A stretch of DNA of 64,000 bases from positions 10,807,501 through 10,871,500 of the forward strand of contig NC_083701.1 of the NCBI RefSeq assembly GCF_033118175.1, in the 5' to 3' direction. A program made the translations under genes and the position numbers. This stretch comes from Dama dama (taxonomy: Eukaryota > Chordata > Mammalia > Artiodactyla > Cervidae). The first letter of the stretch is position 1. Each line of letters opens with the position of its first letter. The notes under the pieces are model-generated. The model made no database searches. It was not told the origin of the DNA and worked only from the letters and a program-made list of their open reading frames with translations. Shown piece after piece: positions 44,316 through 56,815 of the stretch.

Positions 44316-45844
44316 CTCAAAAGGCTTTAAAATGACATAACTACATCCCATAACTGTAGCAGTTACAGATGTAACCTTTGGAGTGGGGTAGATACTATTC
44401 AAATCCCAACTCTGCCACTCAGTAGATATGTGACCTTCAGTCATTTATCTAACTTTCTGTGTCTCTGTTTTCTCACCTATAAAGTGGGTATGATAGTAAC
44501 AGTTTCTGTAGGTTTTTTTGTAATATTATATGAGAATATAATTATAATTCACTTCTCCCAGTGATTTGTACTTGGAGTAAGTGCTCAAACATCATGAGCT
44601 ATTAATATTTTACTTTGGAAGCAAGAGTCTGAGACAAACAGAGAAAGCGTTATCATCCATCTGGTCCCAAGGCAGCAGCAGAGACTCAAGTCACTTGAGG
44701 TCACAAAGTCAAGGAGAACCAGACAGAAACAGGGATGCAAATGCTCCATCCAACTTCTTGGTCCATGCCCTCTCCACCACGTGGTGCTGCCTATCTGTTA
44801 GAGGGTACCTTTCTGCAGAACTGCATCACCTTGAGCATCATTTCATGATGCCCATCAGAGTCCTGTTCATCCAGATCAAATCCGTCCACTCCTGAGTCTG
44901 GTACCTGCTCCCACTGTGTTCCCTGGTGACTCAGAGGCCCTCTATTTTTACTAAAGCCTGAATAATACCCACTGATGCCTGTACACAGCAGCATCCCGGT
45001 GGGAGCATGTGTAATTGTACATCTCCAGAGTGATGGAGTCGGTTATGCAACCGAATAATTGGGAACTCTCATTCTGCACATATGTGAAAGCGATACATCA
45101 AACACTTCCTCCTCCTCTGAGGCAGGTGAACATCCCGAACATTGGACAGAAGAGAGCAGACAGCCAGGTGCCTCCCACCTCGTGCCTGATTCATTGCAGC
45201 CCTGAGGTTTGGGCTTGGCCTCAGCTCTCCTTTCAGAGCAGAGGACGTCATACCTGTGCACAGAGATAGAGATTAATGAGGTCAGGTCTCTAGTTGCTTA
45301 CTTCCGGGTCTAATAAAGATAGGCCCTGGGATTGTGCAGCTTAGAAAGACCCAAGCCTTGGGACCAAATTATTAAATTTGCATCCCAGCAAGGCTCCTAG
45401 AAGAATAGGTGACCTTGAGATGCTCAACCTCTCAGACCTGACATTTCTTTACCTGCAAAAGGAAAAGTCTAATAGTTATCTATCAAGAGTTGGAGAACAG
45501 CTGAATGAAGTCATGTTCATAGAGTACAGGGGTTAAGAGCCACAGCTTGGAGTTCAAATGCCCTGAGTTCAAAGCCCAGCCTCTATTTGTGAAACCTTGG
45601 GCACCTGACTTCACCTTCCAGTGCCTCCGTTTCCTCAGCTATCAAATTGCCATAAAAAAGTACCTGCTTTCTTGAGCCATAGTGTGATTAAAAGACTTTC
45701 AGTATGTTTGAAATGCTAAGTACAGTGCCCAGTTCAAGACAAGGACTCAGTCCGTGTTAATTATCATTCTGTGTTAAGAGCCTGGCACAAAACATATAAA
45801 CAATGTTTATTAGTTCTTTTGGTGCTCTTTTCTTTTTTCTTTTA
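44316..45844. other. Intron with MIR fossils
   Basis: MIR-like blocks at 44345-44600 and 45520-45790 (GTGCCTCCGTTTCCTCAGCT). 44600-45300 is unassigned, with short unsupported frames. Confidence 0.5.
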
Positions 45845-46135
45845 TAAACTCATAAATTTATTTCTCCCAGTAGAGGATAGGAAGTCCAAGACCAAGGTGC
45901 TGGCAGATTCAGTGTCTGGTGAGGAGGGCCCACGTCCTGGTTCATAGGCATCTTCTCACTACATCTTCACATGGCGGAAGGCACAGGGACATCTCTGGGA
46001 TCTCTTTTATAGACATTAATCCCATTCAGGAGGGTTCCAACCTCATGACCTAAACACTTCCCAAAGGCCCCACCTCCTAATACCATCACTTTGAGGGTTA
46101 AGATTTCAAAATATGAATTTTGAGAGCATACAAAC
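45845..46135 (-). mobile_element. MaLR-type LTR fragment (MLT1/MST-like)
   Basis: An antisense block: TTTATTTCTCCCAGTAGAGG, AAGTCCAAGACCAAGGTGCT, CTTCACATGGCGGAAGGC, CCCCACCTCCTAATACCATC. This is the order of a MaLR LTR, cut at both ends. Confidence 0.75.
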
Positions 46136-46247
46136 CCTTGGTACTATTTTCATATAGCCAGTTCCTAAATGGTTTGGGAAGGGAAATCAGAATACAAAAA
46201 GTTGAAAAGGATTATTAATTTGCTTTATCCTGCAACTCAGATACAAT

Positions 46248-46462
46248 GCAAGTGAAAGTATTAGTCGCTCAGCCATGTCCGACTCTTTGTGACCCCATGG
46301 ACTGTGGCCCACCAGACTCCTCTGTCCATGGAATTCTTCAGGCAAGAATACTGGAGTGGGTAGCCACTCCCTTCTCCAGGGAATCTTCCCAACCCAGAGA
46401 CGGAACCCAGGTCTCCCACATCGCAGGCAGATTCCTTACTGTCTGAGGCACCAAGGAAGCCC
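46248..46462 (-). mobile_element. Bov-tA SINE with perfect target duplication
   Basis: An antisense copy flanked by the 12-bp repeat CTCAGATACAAT (46236-46247 and 46463-46474). Confidence 0.92.
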
Positions 46463-46474
46463 CTCAGATACAAT

Positions 46475-46822
46475 CAGTCAGTTCAGTTGCTGTCCTGTCC
46501 AACTCTTTGCAACCCCATGGACTGCAGCACACCAGGCTTCCTTGTCCATCACCAACCCCCAGAGCTTGCTCAGACTCATGTCTATTGAGTCGGTGATGCC
46601 ATCCAGCCATCTTGCCCTCTGTCGTTCCCTTCTCCTGCCTTCAATCTTTCCCAGCATCAGGGTCTTTTCTGATGAGTCAGTTCTTTGCCTCAGGTGGCCA
46701 AAGTATTGGAGCTTTAGCTTCAGCATCAGTCCTTCCAATGTATATTCAGGACTGATTTCCTTTAGTACTTGGCTGGTTTGATCTCCTTGCAGTCCAAGGA
46801 ACTGTCAAGAGTCTTTTCCAAA
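46475..46822 (-). mobile_element. BovB 3' fragment
   Basis: An antisense copy from CAGTCAGTTCAGTTGCTGTC to CAAGAGTCTTTTCCAAACC. It abuts the preceding SINE. Confidence 0.87.
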
Positions 46823-47897
46823 CCACAGTAATGTAACAATAATACCACAGACACCACCATCTACCAGGTGATTGTTGTAAACACTTTGAAGATTCTTGTT
46901 GAGCTCTTTTGAGCCTTAGAATATTTCTCTCCACGAATGTGCCTTCAACTTATTGTGTTAAAAGACATTATATAATTATTCTCTGTGTGGTTATACCTGT
47001 AGGTTTGCTTCTTTGTTTGAGCTTTTAAAAATTCCATCCAGTTTCATAATTAAGTAAAATATTTCCATGATTCAAAAGTCAGGTTTATAAAACAAGATAT
47101 AATTTTTAAAGTTTAAATGTATCCCTATTCCTTCACCCCACCTTCTCATCTCATTGCAATTATTTTTTATGTTTTTGTACTTCAATTTTTAATAAATAAA
47201 TAAATATATATATATGTGGAGAGAGAGATACTTAGATATCCCCTTTCCTTAGATCAATAATGGCAAACTGTGCATGTATTTCTCCGCCTTAGATACCAAC
47301 CCATCAAAGTACATATAGAGAAATATTCTTCATTTCTTTTTATAGCCGTATATAAGTTTATTCAACCAGCAAAATGAGCACTTGGATTGTTTCCAGCTTT
47401 TGCTATTAGAAATTCTGCTGAAAGAATAAACTTGCACCTCTGCCTTTTCATACTTTTGCCATTCACTGAGACTTGCACATAAGACAAAGAAAAGAACTAG
47501 CTGAATTTTTTTAAGCCCTTGAATTCAGGGCGTCTAACCATGTGTTAAATGGTGCAACATATTGTTCATTTCAACAGTTAAAGACTTTGAAATAATGACA
47601 TTACCAAAAGCCCTCATAAATATGGTTTGTGAGATTTTTTAGAAAGGGAACTGTCCACTTTCCAATGAAAAGAAATGCTACGATGAGAGAAGCTGGGGAG
47701 GGGTGCATACATGTATATGTATGGTGGAGTCCCTTTGCTGTCCACCTGAAATATCGATACAAAAGATAAAGTTTTTAAGAAAGAGTAACAATTTTTAAAA
47801 ATTAAAAAACAAACAGGATTTTAGGAAAAGAGGGAACTAATAGGTATTAAATACCTACTGTGAGTCATATGTTCTCCCTACAACTTCCTAAATAATT
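46823..47897. other. Intron, AT-rich, old LINE-like
   Basis: 46960-47470 resembles ancient antisense L1 (AACCAGCAAAATGAGCACTT). (ATAA)n/(TA)n lies at 47190-47216. No exon. Confidence 0.4.
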
Positions 47898-47972
47898 CCT
47901 GACCCAGGGATTGAACCCACGTCTCCTGCACTGCAGGGGGATTCTTTACCACTGAGCCACTGGGAAGTCCTT
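47898..47972 (-). mobile_element. Bov-tA SINE head fragment
   Basis: GACCCAGGGATTGAACCCAC...GAGCCACTGGGAAGTCC, the tRNA-derived end only. Confidence 0.8.
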
Positions 47973-48426
47973 GTTGTATAGATTAAAGGCATTAATATAT
48001 GTATATTCCTTAGAACAGTTCCTGGCAGCATCTGATGAGCACAGCCTACGTGCTAGCTGTTTTTACTACTGTAATTTGTTTGTCGAATCAAGAAATATTA
48101 ATGGAACACCAGCCCTGTGCCAGGAAGGTTTTTATATGGCAAGGATGTGATTTGAACGGGGTGGGAGAACCCTGACCTCACAGCACCTGCAGTGTACAGT
48201 GGAGGAAAGAAACGACGACAAAATCCCAGGTGCCACAGTGCTCGGAACGGGAGGCACACGGCCCGTAAAGCTACTCATCTTCCGGTCTCCTGGTGTCAGG
48301 CAAAGGCCTCCCGAAATGTTTGGCTCGGGTTCTGTTTCATGTGCAGGGGGTTCGGGAGAAGCCCTGTCCACCTCCCACAGACGTGTGTCTGAACCCCTTC
48401 CTCCCCTTCTGTCCCCTGAACCACAG

Positions 48427-48585
48427 CTGGAGTACACGGCCCGCCTGGACTTCCTGTGGCGAGTCCAGGCCAAAGAGGAGATCAACGAGATGAAGGAGCT
48501 GAGGGAGCACAATGAGAACATGCTGCGGAACATCCTGCCGAGCCACGTGGCCCGCCACTTCCTGGAGAAGGACCGGGACAACGAG
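48427..48585 (+). CDS. ADCY8: ADCY8 internal exon: cytosolic linker helix leading into C2
   Basis: This is a 159-nt exon (53 codons, phase 0-0), with acceptor CTGAACCACAG and donor GTGAGC. It begins [16 protein letters not shown] and continues with a charged helical stretch ([17 protein letters not shown]) and [21 protein letters not shown]. This is the conserved coupling helix of class III membrane cyclases, joining the last transmembrane helix to the C2 catalytic domain and helping the C1 and C2 domains pair. Base composition is GC-rich compared with the flanking introns, as usual for coding sequence here. No disruptions are seen. Confidence 0.95.
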
Positions 48586-49599
48586 GTGAGCCTGGGCTCA
48601 TCTGCCCCGAGGACGGGCGGCCGCGGGAGGGCTGCGGTAGGACACCCTGATCCCAGGCGCTCAGAGGGCCCCACTGTCCTCAGCTGAGCATGGAGGCCAG
48701 GCCCACTCCCCAGCACTCTGAAACACACGTGTGGCCTCCCCAGCTCCTGGTACCTCATCTGTAAGATGCATGTAATAAGGTCACTAGTGCAAGACTGAGT
48801 TGGAGTTTTAAAGTTTTACATAGATGTGTGTGTGTATATATATATAAATCCAACAATTCCACTTTGGGGTTATGTAACCAACAGGACTGAAAGTAGAGTC
48901 ACAAAGAGATAGCTGCACATTCATATTCATAGCAACATTATTTATAATACCAGAATGTTGGGATCATCCAAGACTCCATCAAAAGATAAATGGATAAGGG
49001 AAACGGGGTCTGTACGTACAGTGGAATGTTGTGTCTATACATGCAGTGGAATGTTGTTCAGTCTTTGGAAGGAAGTAAATTCTGATACATGCTACAACAT
49101 GGATGAAGCCTGAAGACACTACAGCAAGAGAAGTAAGCCTTAGCCTTTGACCACAAAAGGGCAGCCTTGTCTAAGCAAAGCAAACTAAACCTTCCTGGTA
49201 TCTGAGTCACAACAAACACTCAAAAATTATTTCTCAGGCACAGACTGTGCAATAAACATCTAAAAGGCCCTGGGATGCTTCTGGGGGATTAACTAGACAA
49301 GGGCTTGCCATCGTGTAGCTTATATTCAAATGGGAGCAGAGAGATAACAGACCAGTACAGAAGCGCACTGTGAGGGCCCTGCTCTGATGGGTGAACAAAG
49401 GTTACCTGCTAGTAGCAGCAGGCGTGGACAGGTGTGATCAGGGGAGATGCCCACACCTGACCTGCGACTGAGTGATAGGAAGGACCAAGTCATCCTAGGA
49501 GAGTGGGGAAGAGGCAGGACGATCCAGGAGAGAGAGAAGAGCACAAGCAGAGACACGGGGTGAGGATGAGCTTGGGGTGCCCACGGAACAGGAAGGCTG
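48586..49599. mobile_element. Intron with L1 3' region
   Basis: (TG)n(TA)n at 48824-48847. 48850-49115 resembles L1 (AGCAACATTATTTATAATACC; GATACATGCTACAACATGGA) on the + strand. 49130-49599 is unassigned. Confidence 0.6.
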
Positions 49600-49985
49600 G
49601 GCTAGGGGATTGTCTCGGTTCCCCAAGGCCGTTATAATAAATACTGCATGACTTAAAGCAACAGAAATGTATTGTCTCACAGTCCTGGCAGCCAGAATCT
49701 GAACTCAGTGCAGTAACATGACCATGCTCCCTCTGAAGTCTCTAGGAAGAATTCTTCCTCCTCTTGAAGCTTCTGGTGGCCTCAAGCACTCCTTGGCTTG
49801 TGGCCACATCAGTCTAATCTCTGCCTTAGTCACATGGCCTTCCCCCTGCTTATAAGGGCATGTGTCCTCTTTTCATTTGAGGATACCAGTTGTTAGATTT
49901 AGGACTCTCTCTTTCCAGTATGACCTCATCTTAGCTTAATCACGTTTGCAAAGACTCCGTTTCCAAATAAGGGCACATTCTGAAG
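49600..49985 (-). mobile_element. MaLR-type LTR fragment (MLT1-like)
   Basis: An antisense block: GTTATAATAAATACTGCATG, AACAGAAATGTATTGTCTCA, CTTATAAGGGCATGTGTCCT, ACTCCGTTTCCAAATAAGGG. Ends decayed. Confidence 0.65.
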
Positions 49986-49991
49986 TTGTGG

Positions 49992-50194
49992 AAAGAAAGG
50001 GAAAGGGAAAGTCGCTCAGTTATGTCTGACTCTTTGCAACCCCATGGACTATACAGTCCATGGAATTCTGCAGGCCAGAATACTGGAGTGGGTAGCCTTT
50101 CCCTTCTCCAGGGGATCTTCCCAACCCAGGGATCGAACCCAGATCTCCCACACTGCAGGCAGATTCTTTCCCAGTTGAGCCACATGGGAAGCCC
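49992..50194 (-). mobile_element. Bov-tA SINE
   Basis: An antisense copy, AAAGTCGCTCAGTTATGTCT...GAGCCACATGGGAAGCCC. Confidence 0.88.
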
Positions 50195-52814
50195 AGGTTG
50201 TGCGGGGGACGTGAATTTGGAACACTTCGCATTCCAAGGATGAAGAGTGATGAGTGATGTGAGAAAAACTGGGGCCAGGGCCTGGCAGTTGGGTCTTAAG
50301 GAGTATGGTAGGGTTTGGGGCACCCTTTTAAGTGCTGTGTGATCCTTTGGAAAGTGTGTTACCTAATCTGACCGAATGCTAATAGAGTGTGGATAAGAGA
50401 GTCACAAAACCAGAAACTAGTTAGGAGAGCCTAAAATAGCCCAGGAAAGGGTCTGATGGGGAGGCCTAAGATGTAGCAGTGAGACAGAAATGGATGAATC
50501 CTAGGTACCTCTACAGGTTGGAATCAACAGGACTCGATAATGGAGTAGATGTGAAAGATGAGAAATGAAAAAAAAAAAAAAAACAAAATCAAGCCATTTG
50601 GTTGAAAAAAGTAACTCAAGAGGGAAATAACAGATGCCCTTAAAGACCTGAAGGGTTATCGCATGAGAGGGACTGACCTTGCTCTGTGAGACTCCAGAGG
50701 GCAGATCCAGGGCCGTGGACGGCCCTCGGGGGATATTTCTGTGTTCAACACTATGTAGAATCCTATGGTGACAGAGCCATCAGGCTGTGAGACCCACAGG
50801 AGCAGGGACAACATCAGCCTTGGTCACCACTGATCCTTGGGCCCTGGTGCAGGACCCCGTGGTCCTGCTCATTAAAGTTTGTGGATGAACTAGAATGGTG
50901 AGCTCCTTTGCTGAAACTTTTTAAGTGGTGAGAGGAAAGTCCTTGCCAAGGACACTACAAAGGCAAGGTCTGTTGTCTGGGAGACCAGACCAAGACAACC
51001 CTTCCAATAGAGAGTTTCAAACCGAGTCAAACAGGGGATGAAGAACTCATTGAACAAAGCTCACAGACTGGCTGATTCTGAGACAAAATCTGACCAGCAA
51101 GCCAGTGGGCTGGGACAGTGGTCAGTTGGTTGTTTTGCTTTTTTGTTTTAATTGGTAGATTCGATGCCTTTAGACACTGGAATGGACTCTCCAATTTATC
51201 CATCTCTACCTTGATACATATGTTACCTGCTGGACCTCTGAAAACATTTGGGGTTGTGACCCCTGCCTTAGGGTAGAATTAAGAGAGACCTACAAGGTCC
51301 ATTTCCCATCCGAGCCTCTGTAAAAGGCCAGTGGGAGAGAAGCCAAGAGCATGAGTCATCTGCTGCTTGAATAATCAGCTCTTGATGAACTCACGCCCTT
51401 GAGAGTCTGTTGGATGCAGATTAAGGCACCAAACACCCTCAACAGATGGAGTTCTCTGGAATTGGGTTCAAGCCTGGTTTTCTCAGAGCTCCCTAAGGTC
51501 AGGGACTTTGTTGCAAGAGCTTCTTGAGGAAGCCAAGAAAGCGAAATGTCGCTGAGCATCAACCGCGACCACCAGAAGGAGCAGATGGAACACTGGAGCC
51601 CTCGGAGGGAAGACCCACAAAGAAATGAAAGGAAAGCCACCTGTCAATCAAGACACCAAAACAAGGAGATATTTGAAACCAGTGGGGAAGAACAAGAATG
51701 CACTGGCTGACTTCATCCTGAAATGAAGGAAACCAACCAGAGATGCCCAGACCCCAGGTCATCAGCGATTATTCGAGCCAAACCCCCACTGAGCAAAATA
51801 AAGGTCAGGCTCAGCCTTCATCACATGGATGAGGCATTCTCAATAGAAAGTCTTGTCAAGTTCATTTGTGGTTTTATAAATATTTAAACAGTTTGCACTT
51901 GGCTAGGCTTAAATAGAGGAAGTTTTCACATTGCCTGGATGACTTCACGTTATGATGCCATATCATTTACTGAACACCTACTGTATGCCAAGTACTGAGA
52001 CAGGCAATTGATGAAAATGACCTTTCATTCTATTCACAACTTGAAGAGGAGAGTTCTGTGACCCCCACAGTAGTGATGAAGAAACTGGGGCTCAGAGAGG
52101 TCCATGGTGTACTTCTGTTTATTTCAGCAAAGCCACAACTCTGATCCAGTCCCTCAAATTTCTTCCATCTGTGCCACGTCACTCCTTACTGTGCTGCTAC
52201 CCATGGTGCCCCAGGAGTTTGTGAAGATGAGGGAGTGTGTACGTGTGTATGTGATGGTTATAGAAGATGTCTATGTGGCATGATTTATGTTGTGTAGGTA
52301 TCTGGAAAGATTGGGTTGTGTGTATGGAAATAAGAATGTATCTGTGGAAGAACTTGGCATTTGTGTGTGTGTCTACATGTGCCTGTGCATGTCTGGGTGC
52401 AGGAGACACAGGCGGAGTGGTGTAACATGTGAAGGGGTGACAGACAGAGACAGGACAGCTATAGCCTGCAAGAATTCCCGATTTCATGCTCTGTTTCCAT
52501 AAGAGGCATTTTTAGCTTCTTCTCCTGCTACAAATCTGACTGTGATACAAACCTGTGAATATCTGCCTGGGGACATTCGTGACTTTGGGTCCCATCTTTC
52601 AGAGGTGAGGGCAGTGCTCACAGATACGGGCAACAAGGAATAAGAATGATTATCCCCATTTCATCGATGGAGAAACTGAGGCCCAGAGAAGTAAAGAGCT
52701 TTGCCCAAGGTCACAGAGCTAGTGTGTAGTGAGCTGGAGTTCAAGCCCAGGTGTGCACAACCTCCCAGCCAAACGCTGTGCTTCTTCTCCTGCACTTTGC
52801 TGTCAGGGTGTGAG
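50195..52814. other. Intron, mostly unassigned
   Basis: An A-run lies at 50569-50583. 51940-52110 and 52640-52760 are MIR-like (GAGAAACTGAGGCCCAGAGA). 52235-52400 is TG-rich. The 51330-51800 block looks unique and unrelated to ruminant repeats. No exon. Confidence 0.5.
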
Positions 52815-53195
52815 TGTCAGAGACGGGGGGAGCAGTGACAAGGAATGATGCGAGCCACCCAAACCTAGGGCGGTTGACAGAGCCGCACTCTGGAACATCC
52901 TGTCCGAGTCTGTTCCGGCTGAGTCATCCGCGCAGAGGTCCTGGCATTCCTGCTGTTCCGCTCAACTTTCGGCCTCGAAGAGCACTCAGCACGCTGGGCA
53001 GGGACTCTTGCAGATCAGGTCAGCTGGGCTGGGTCAGCAGTGTCAGGCAGGCGCTCACTGAGTCCCAGGAAACCTGCTCGCTCATCCCGGCTCTGTTAGA
53101 ACTTCCGAAAGGACAGTGCCCAGGGCAGCTGTCTCAGGTGCTGGTGCCACCTCTGCCCCGAACTAGCGGTGTGACCCAGGGCGACTTACGCGACC
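52815..53195. other. CpG-enriched intronic patch
   Basis: By eye about 20 CpG in about 380 bp (ATCCGCGCAG, TTTCGGCCTCG, GACTTACGCGAC), while neighbouring introns have very few. It includes TGAGTCATCCGCG with an AP-1-like TGAGTCA. It could be a regulatory element or a decayed island. The open frame through it has no family match that I know. Confidence 0.5.
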
Positions 53196-53847
53196 TCTCT
53201 GAATCCATTCTGTCATCCAACTGAGGAGGAAATAATACCAGCCTTGCTGAACTAGTGTGAGAATTAAATTGGGTAAGAAGAACACATGACGTGCCCAGTG
53301 TGGCCGCCTATAAGCGGGGCTCAGCATAGCAGAGCCATTTGGTATATTTGAAAATCTGATGCCTGAACTTCAGTCCTGGCTCTTCCTCTCACGACTCTGT
53401 GACCATGAACAAGAGGCGAATCTCTCTAGAGCTCATTTTCCTCATCTCCACAGGAACAGGATCCCCCAACTTTACATTACAACATTTGAAGGAGTTATTA
53501 CGCATAAAGGGCTTAAGTGGTGCCTGGCACATTCTACAAGCCCTCTGATTCTTGCTGTTGTTATTTCCGAAAATATGAGTCATCATTACTTTTTTCTACT
53601 CCCAGCCCCACCTCCCACCTATTCACTCAGTCATTCATTCCCCAAGGATTTCTTGAGGGTCAACCAAGTGCCACATGTTATTCTAGATCCTGGGGTTCAA
53701 ACAAAGAAGGACAAAGAAGACAAAGTCCTGCCTGATGTGAGGCACCTGTTTTTCTGGGAAAACAGACATTAAAACAAAAGAATGTGTAACACAGTTATAT
53801 GTTAATGTTAATGTTCTATGAGGGTGGATGAAGCTGAGTTAGAGAAT
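53196..53847. other. Intron with MIR fossils
   Basis: 53160-53330 and 53350-53560 resemble MIRs; 53610-53760 is also MIR-like. The 137-residue frame at 53359-53772 runs through these and is not a gene. Confidence 0.5.
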
Positions 53848-54060
53848 TGTTGTTGTTGTTTAGTCGCTAAGTAATGTCCAAGTCTTTGTGATCCCCTGGA
53901 CTATAGCCTGCCAGGCCCCTCTGTCCAATGGATTGTCCAGGCAAGAATACTGGAGTAGGTTGCCGTTTCTTCCTCCAGGGGGGATCTCCCACCCCAGAAA
54001 TCAAACCCGAGTCTCCTAAATTGGCAGGCAGATTCTTTATCACTGAGCCACCTCGGTATC
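53848..54060 (-). mobile_element. Bov-tA SINE
   Basis: An antisense copy, TTGTTGTTGTTTAGTCGCTA...ACTGAGCCACCTCGG. Confidence 0.88.
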
Positions 54061-55029
54061 CCCGAGTGAGAGAAAAGCACGTGTGAAAGGGGGGCATTTT
54101 CACTGGAGGCTCCTGGAAGTTCTCTCTGAGCACATGGCATTTGAGCTGAGACCTGAGGATACTTACAAGGCCAGGAGGTATCAGACACTATTTCTCCCCT
54201 GCAGAGAGGTGACTTCACTTGGTACAAGACACACAGGGCTTTGAGTCAGACAGGCCTAGGCCAGGGAAAAACCAGACCTGGTTCCCTGGGCAAAATCTTC
54301 ATCTTGGCTTCCGGGTAGGAGGCAGAGGGCGGAGCATGCAGGTGCCCGAATCCTCTGCAAAGCCCAAACCTGCACATCCAGCCAGAGGAGGGTGACAATG
54401 AAACAGTAATAGCCTTTCTATACTCATCAATCCCTCCACAGTGTACAGTGTTTTTCATCTTTTTAGAACTCAGAATAGAAAGAAACAGATGGCACACTCG
54501 GCGCAGTTGATTGGAGCGAGTCGAGTGACAGGATGTCTCTAAAGGTGTGGACAGGTGTGGGCAGGGGGCTGGAGCTCTCCTGTGAGCCCCTCCAAGCGCC
54601 CCCACCCCCTTCTCCCTGCTCGCTTGGAAAGGGAGGGGGCAACCTGCATGGGTCACGGCAGTGACCTCGCAAGCCCTCTGACACCCAACTGAGGGTCATT
54701 AACTGGGGACACTGGGCCAGAGATCCAGGAGCGGGGGAAGGAGAATGAGGTCAGTATATTATTATTCCTTTGGTTCCCTCCCTTGGGATCTATCTGAGAC
54801 TGCCTACGTCCCCCACAGAAACTGACAGCTCCTCCCAAGGCCGCTGCTGGGCCACCTCCCATGTCAAATCAACATCCTTGTCTCTGACTTTTCTCATTCC
54901 TTTGAGCCCAGGAGGATGGCAGCTCAACTGCCGCAGTTCGACGGCCACGAGCCCTGTATCCATAAGGGATTTCTTAGGGGAAACTTATACTTGACCCTCA
55001 TCTTCCTAGTTAAGCCCTTTGTAAACTGT
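54061..55029. other. Intron, unassigned
   Basis: GC-moderate sequence; 54060-54250 is vaguely MIR-like. Minus-strand frames at 54246-54699 have no support. Confidence 0.45.
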
Positions 55030-55128
55030 TGTCCTTTAATCGCTAAGTCATGTTTGACTCTCTGTGATCCCCCGGACTGTAGCCCGCCAGGCTCCTCTGT
55101 CCATGGGATTCTCCAGGCAAGAATATTT
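55030..55128 (-). mobile_element. Partial Bov-tA SINE
   Basis: GTCCTTTAATCGCTAAGTCA through CCAGGCAAGAATATT; the head is missing. Confidence 0.8.
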
Positions 55129-55609
55129 GACAGGAGCCGGGCCACCAGGAGAAGGCAGCCACTGCTGACCGTGGCGCAGACGATCAAGGGACGTGACACA
55201 GAGCATCTCAGGGAAACCAGGGCAACAGCAGAGCAGACATGAGCATCTCCTCTACCCCCAAGGGACCTGAAGCAGGGAACTTCTCTCCCTGGCCAAGGCC
55301 ACAGGACTACATCTGTAGGGCCATCGTCTCCTCTCTTCACATGTTCCCGGCTTGGCCCACTGAGGAAAGAACTTCCTGTGACACCTTCCAGTCTCTGGGG
55401 CAGTGCTAGGGAGGGGGTCTCATCATCGCCTACCCCATCTTCCCTGCCCTAGTGGATATGACTGGGGAGACCAGAGTCGTTGGACTACTGTGCTAACGGC
55501 TCACGAGTCCCTCAGTCTGTCTTATTTCCTCTGGGACCTGTTTGTGCCCAAGACAAAGAAGTTCTGTCCTTCCACTTGGCCAGCCCAGTAGTGCAGAACC
55601 CTCTTGCTA
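55129..55609. other. Intron, unassigned
   Basis: Nothing recognised. Confidence 0.45.
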
Positions 55610-56220
55610 CCAGCTAGGACCACAAAATGTGACTGTGTTTGGAGATGGGGTCTTTAAAGGGACAGGATGGGGTTCTTATCTAATGTGCCTGGTGTCTTTA
55701 TGCTGCTGCTGCTGCTAAGTCACTTCAATCGTGTCTGACTCTGTGCGACCCCATAGGCGGCAGCCTACCAGGCTCCCTGGTCCTTGAGATTCTCCAAGCA
55801 AGAGCACTGGAGTGGGTTGCCATTTCCTTCTCCAATGCATGAAAGTGAAAAGTGAAAGTGAAGTCGCTCAGTCGTGTCCCACTCTTAGTGACCCCATGGA
55901 CTGCAGCCCACCAGGCTCCTCCATCCATGGGATTTTCCAGGCAAGAGTACCGGAGTACCGGGTTGCCATTGCCTTCTCTGGGTGTCCTTATAAAAGGAGG
56001 AAAGTAGGACACAGATATACGTGTAACAGACCTCATGTGAAGACCCAGGGAGAAGGCCATCTGTAAGCCAATGGAGAGCAGCCTCAGAAGGAACCAACCC
56101 AGGCAACACCTTGACCTTAAACTTCTAGCCTGCAGCACTGTGAGAAGGTAAACTTCTGTAGTTTAAGCCACTCGGGCTGCAGTACTTTGTTACAGCAGCT
56201 TGAGCAGACTAATACAGCAG
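55610..56220 (+). mobile_element. MaLR-type LTR (MLT1-like), split by a SINE
   Basis: Pieces 55610-55700 (AATGTGACTGTGTTTGGAGA) and 55981-56220 (CCTTATAAAAGGAGGAAAGT; AAGCCACTCGGGCTGCAGTA; CAGACTAATACAG) join in LTR order. Confidence 0.75.
55701..55980 (-). mobile_element. Bov-tA-type SINE (dimeric) inside the LTR
   Basis: Two antisense arms (GCTGCTGCTGCTAAGTCACT and GTGAAGTCGCTCAGTCGTGT). Flanks GGTGTCTTTA (55691-55700) and GGTGTCCTTA (55981-55990) differ at one base. Confidence 0.85.
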
Positions 56221-56803
56221 GTAATTGAGCAAACAGATTGTTTTTTCTCTCTGAATCACAGTCATTCAGAGGATGGAGTTCTGTAGGTTTGCTTATGCAG
56301 GTTCTCAGACCCAGAAAGCAGTCAGGCTTCTCCTGCGGTATAACTCCATTGTTCAAGGCCAAGGTGAATGACCCAGCCTCAGAAAGCTGTGTACCACGGC
56401 TCTGCAACTTGGCTACAATCTGCACTGTCCCCCAACCCAACCCAATCCAGCTGGTCACCAGCCACCTTTTGAATGAGGACTAGCAAAACCGTCCATTCAG
56501 ATGTACCCACTCTTAAAGCTCAAGTCAACTGATCATGAGTCAGGGACAACCTCTTTCTCAGACCAAGGGCGTAAAAGGCAGAGAAGGCAAGTCCAGGTGT
56601 GCTGAATGGGGAAGACCCTGGACGTCTTTAACTCTGGCTCTTCTGCTGCCAACTGCATGATCCCAATGTCTTATGTCATCCGTGTCTCATTTTCCTTATC
56701 TGTATAGTGGGTATAAAAATTGTACCTACTTCGCACAGGATTAGTGCAAGGATTAAAGCATCGGATTCATATGAAAATGCTTTGTAAAGCTTTAACATTT
56801 CCT
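56221..56803. other. Intron with MIR
   Basis: 56620-56790 resembles a MIR. The rest is unassigned. Confidence 0.5.
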
Positions 56804-56815
56804 ACACAGGCTAAG

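Noticed and set aside
48199..48687. 162-residue + strand frame as a whole gene
   Set aside because: Only 48427-48585 is coding; the rest is intron read through the acceptor and donor sites.
48132..48758. 208-residue minus-strand frame
   Set aside because: It lies antisense over the ADCY8 exon 48427-48585 and its GC-rich flanks; a shadow of coding sequence.
51330..51800. Possible unannotated exon or processed gene copy
   Set aside because: Frames are short and broken, with no acceptor/donor pair or family match; left as unassigned intron.
53359..53772. 137-residue + strand frame
   Set aside because: It runs through MIR-like sequence, with no splice sites or family resemblance.
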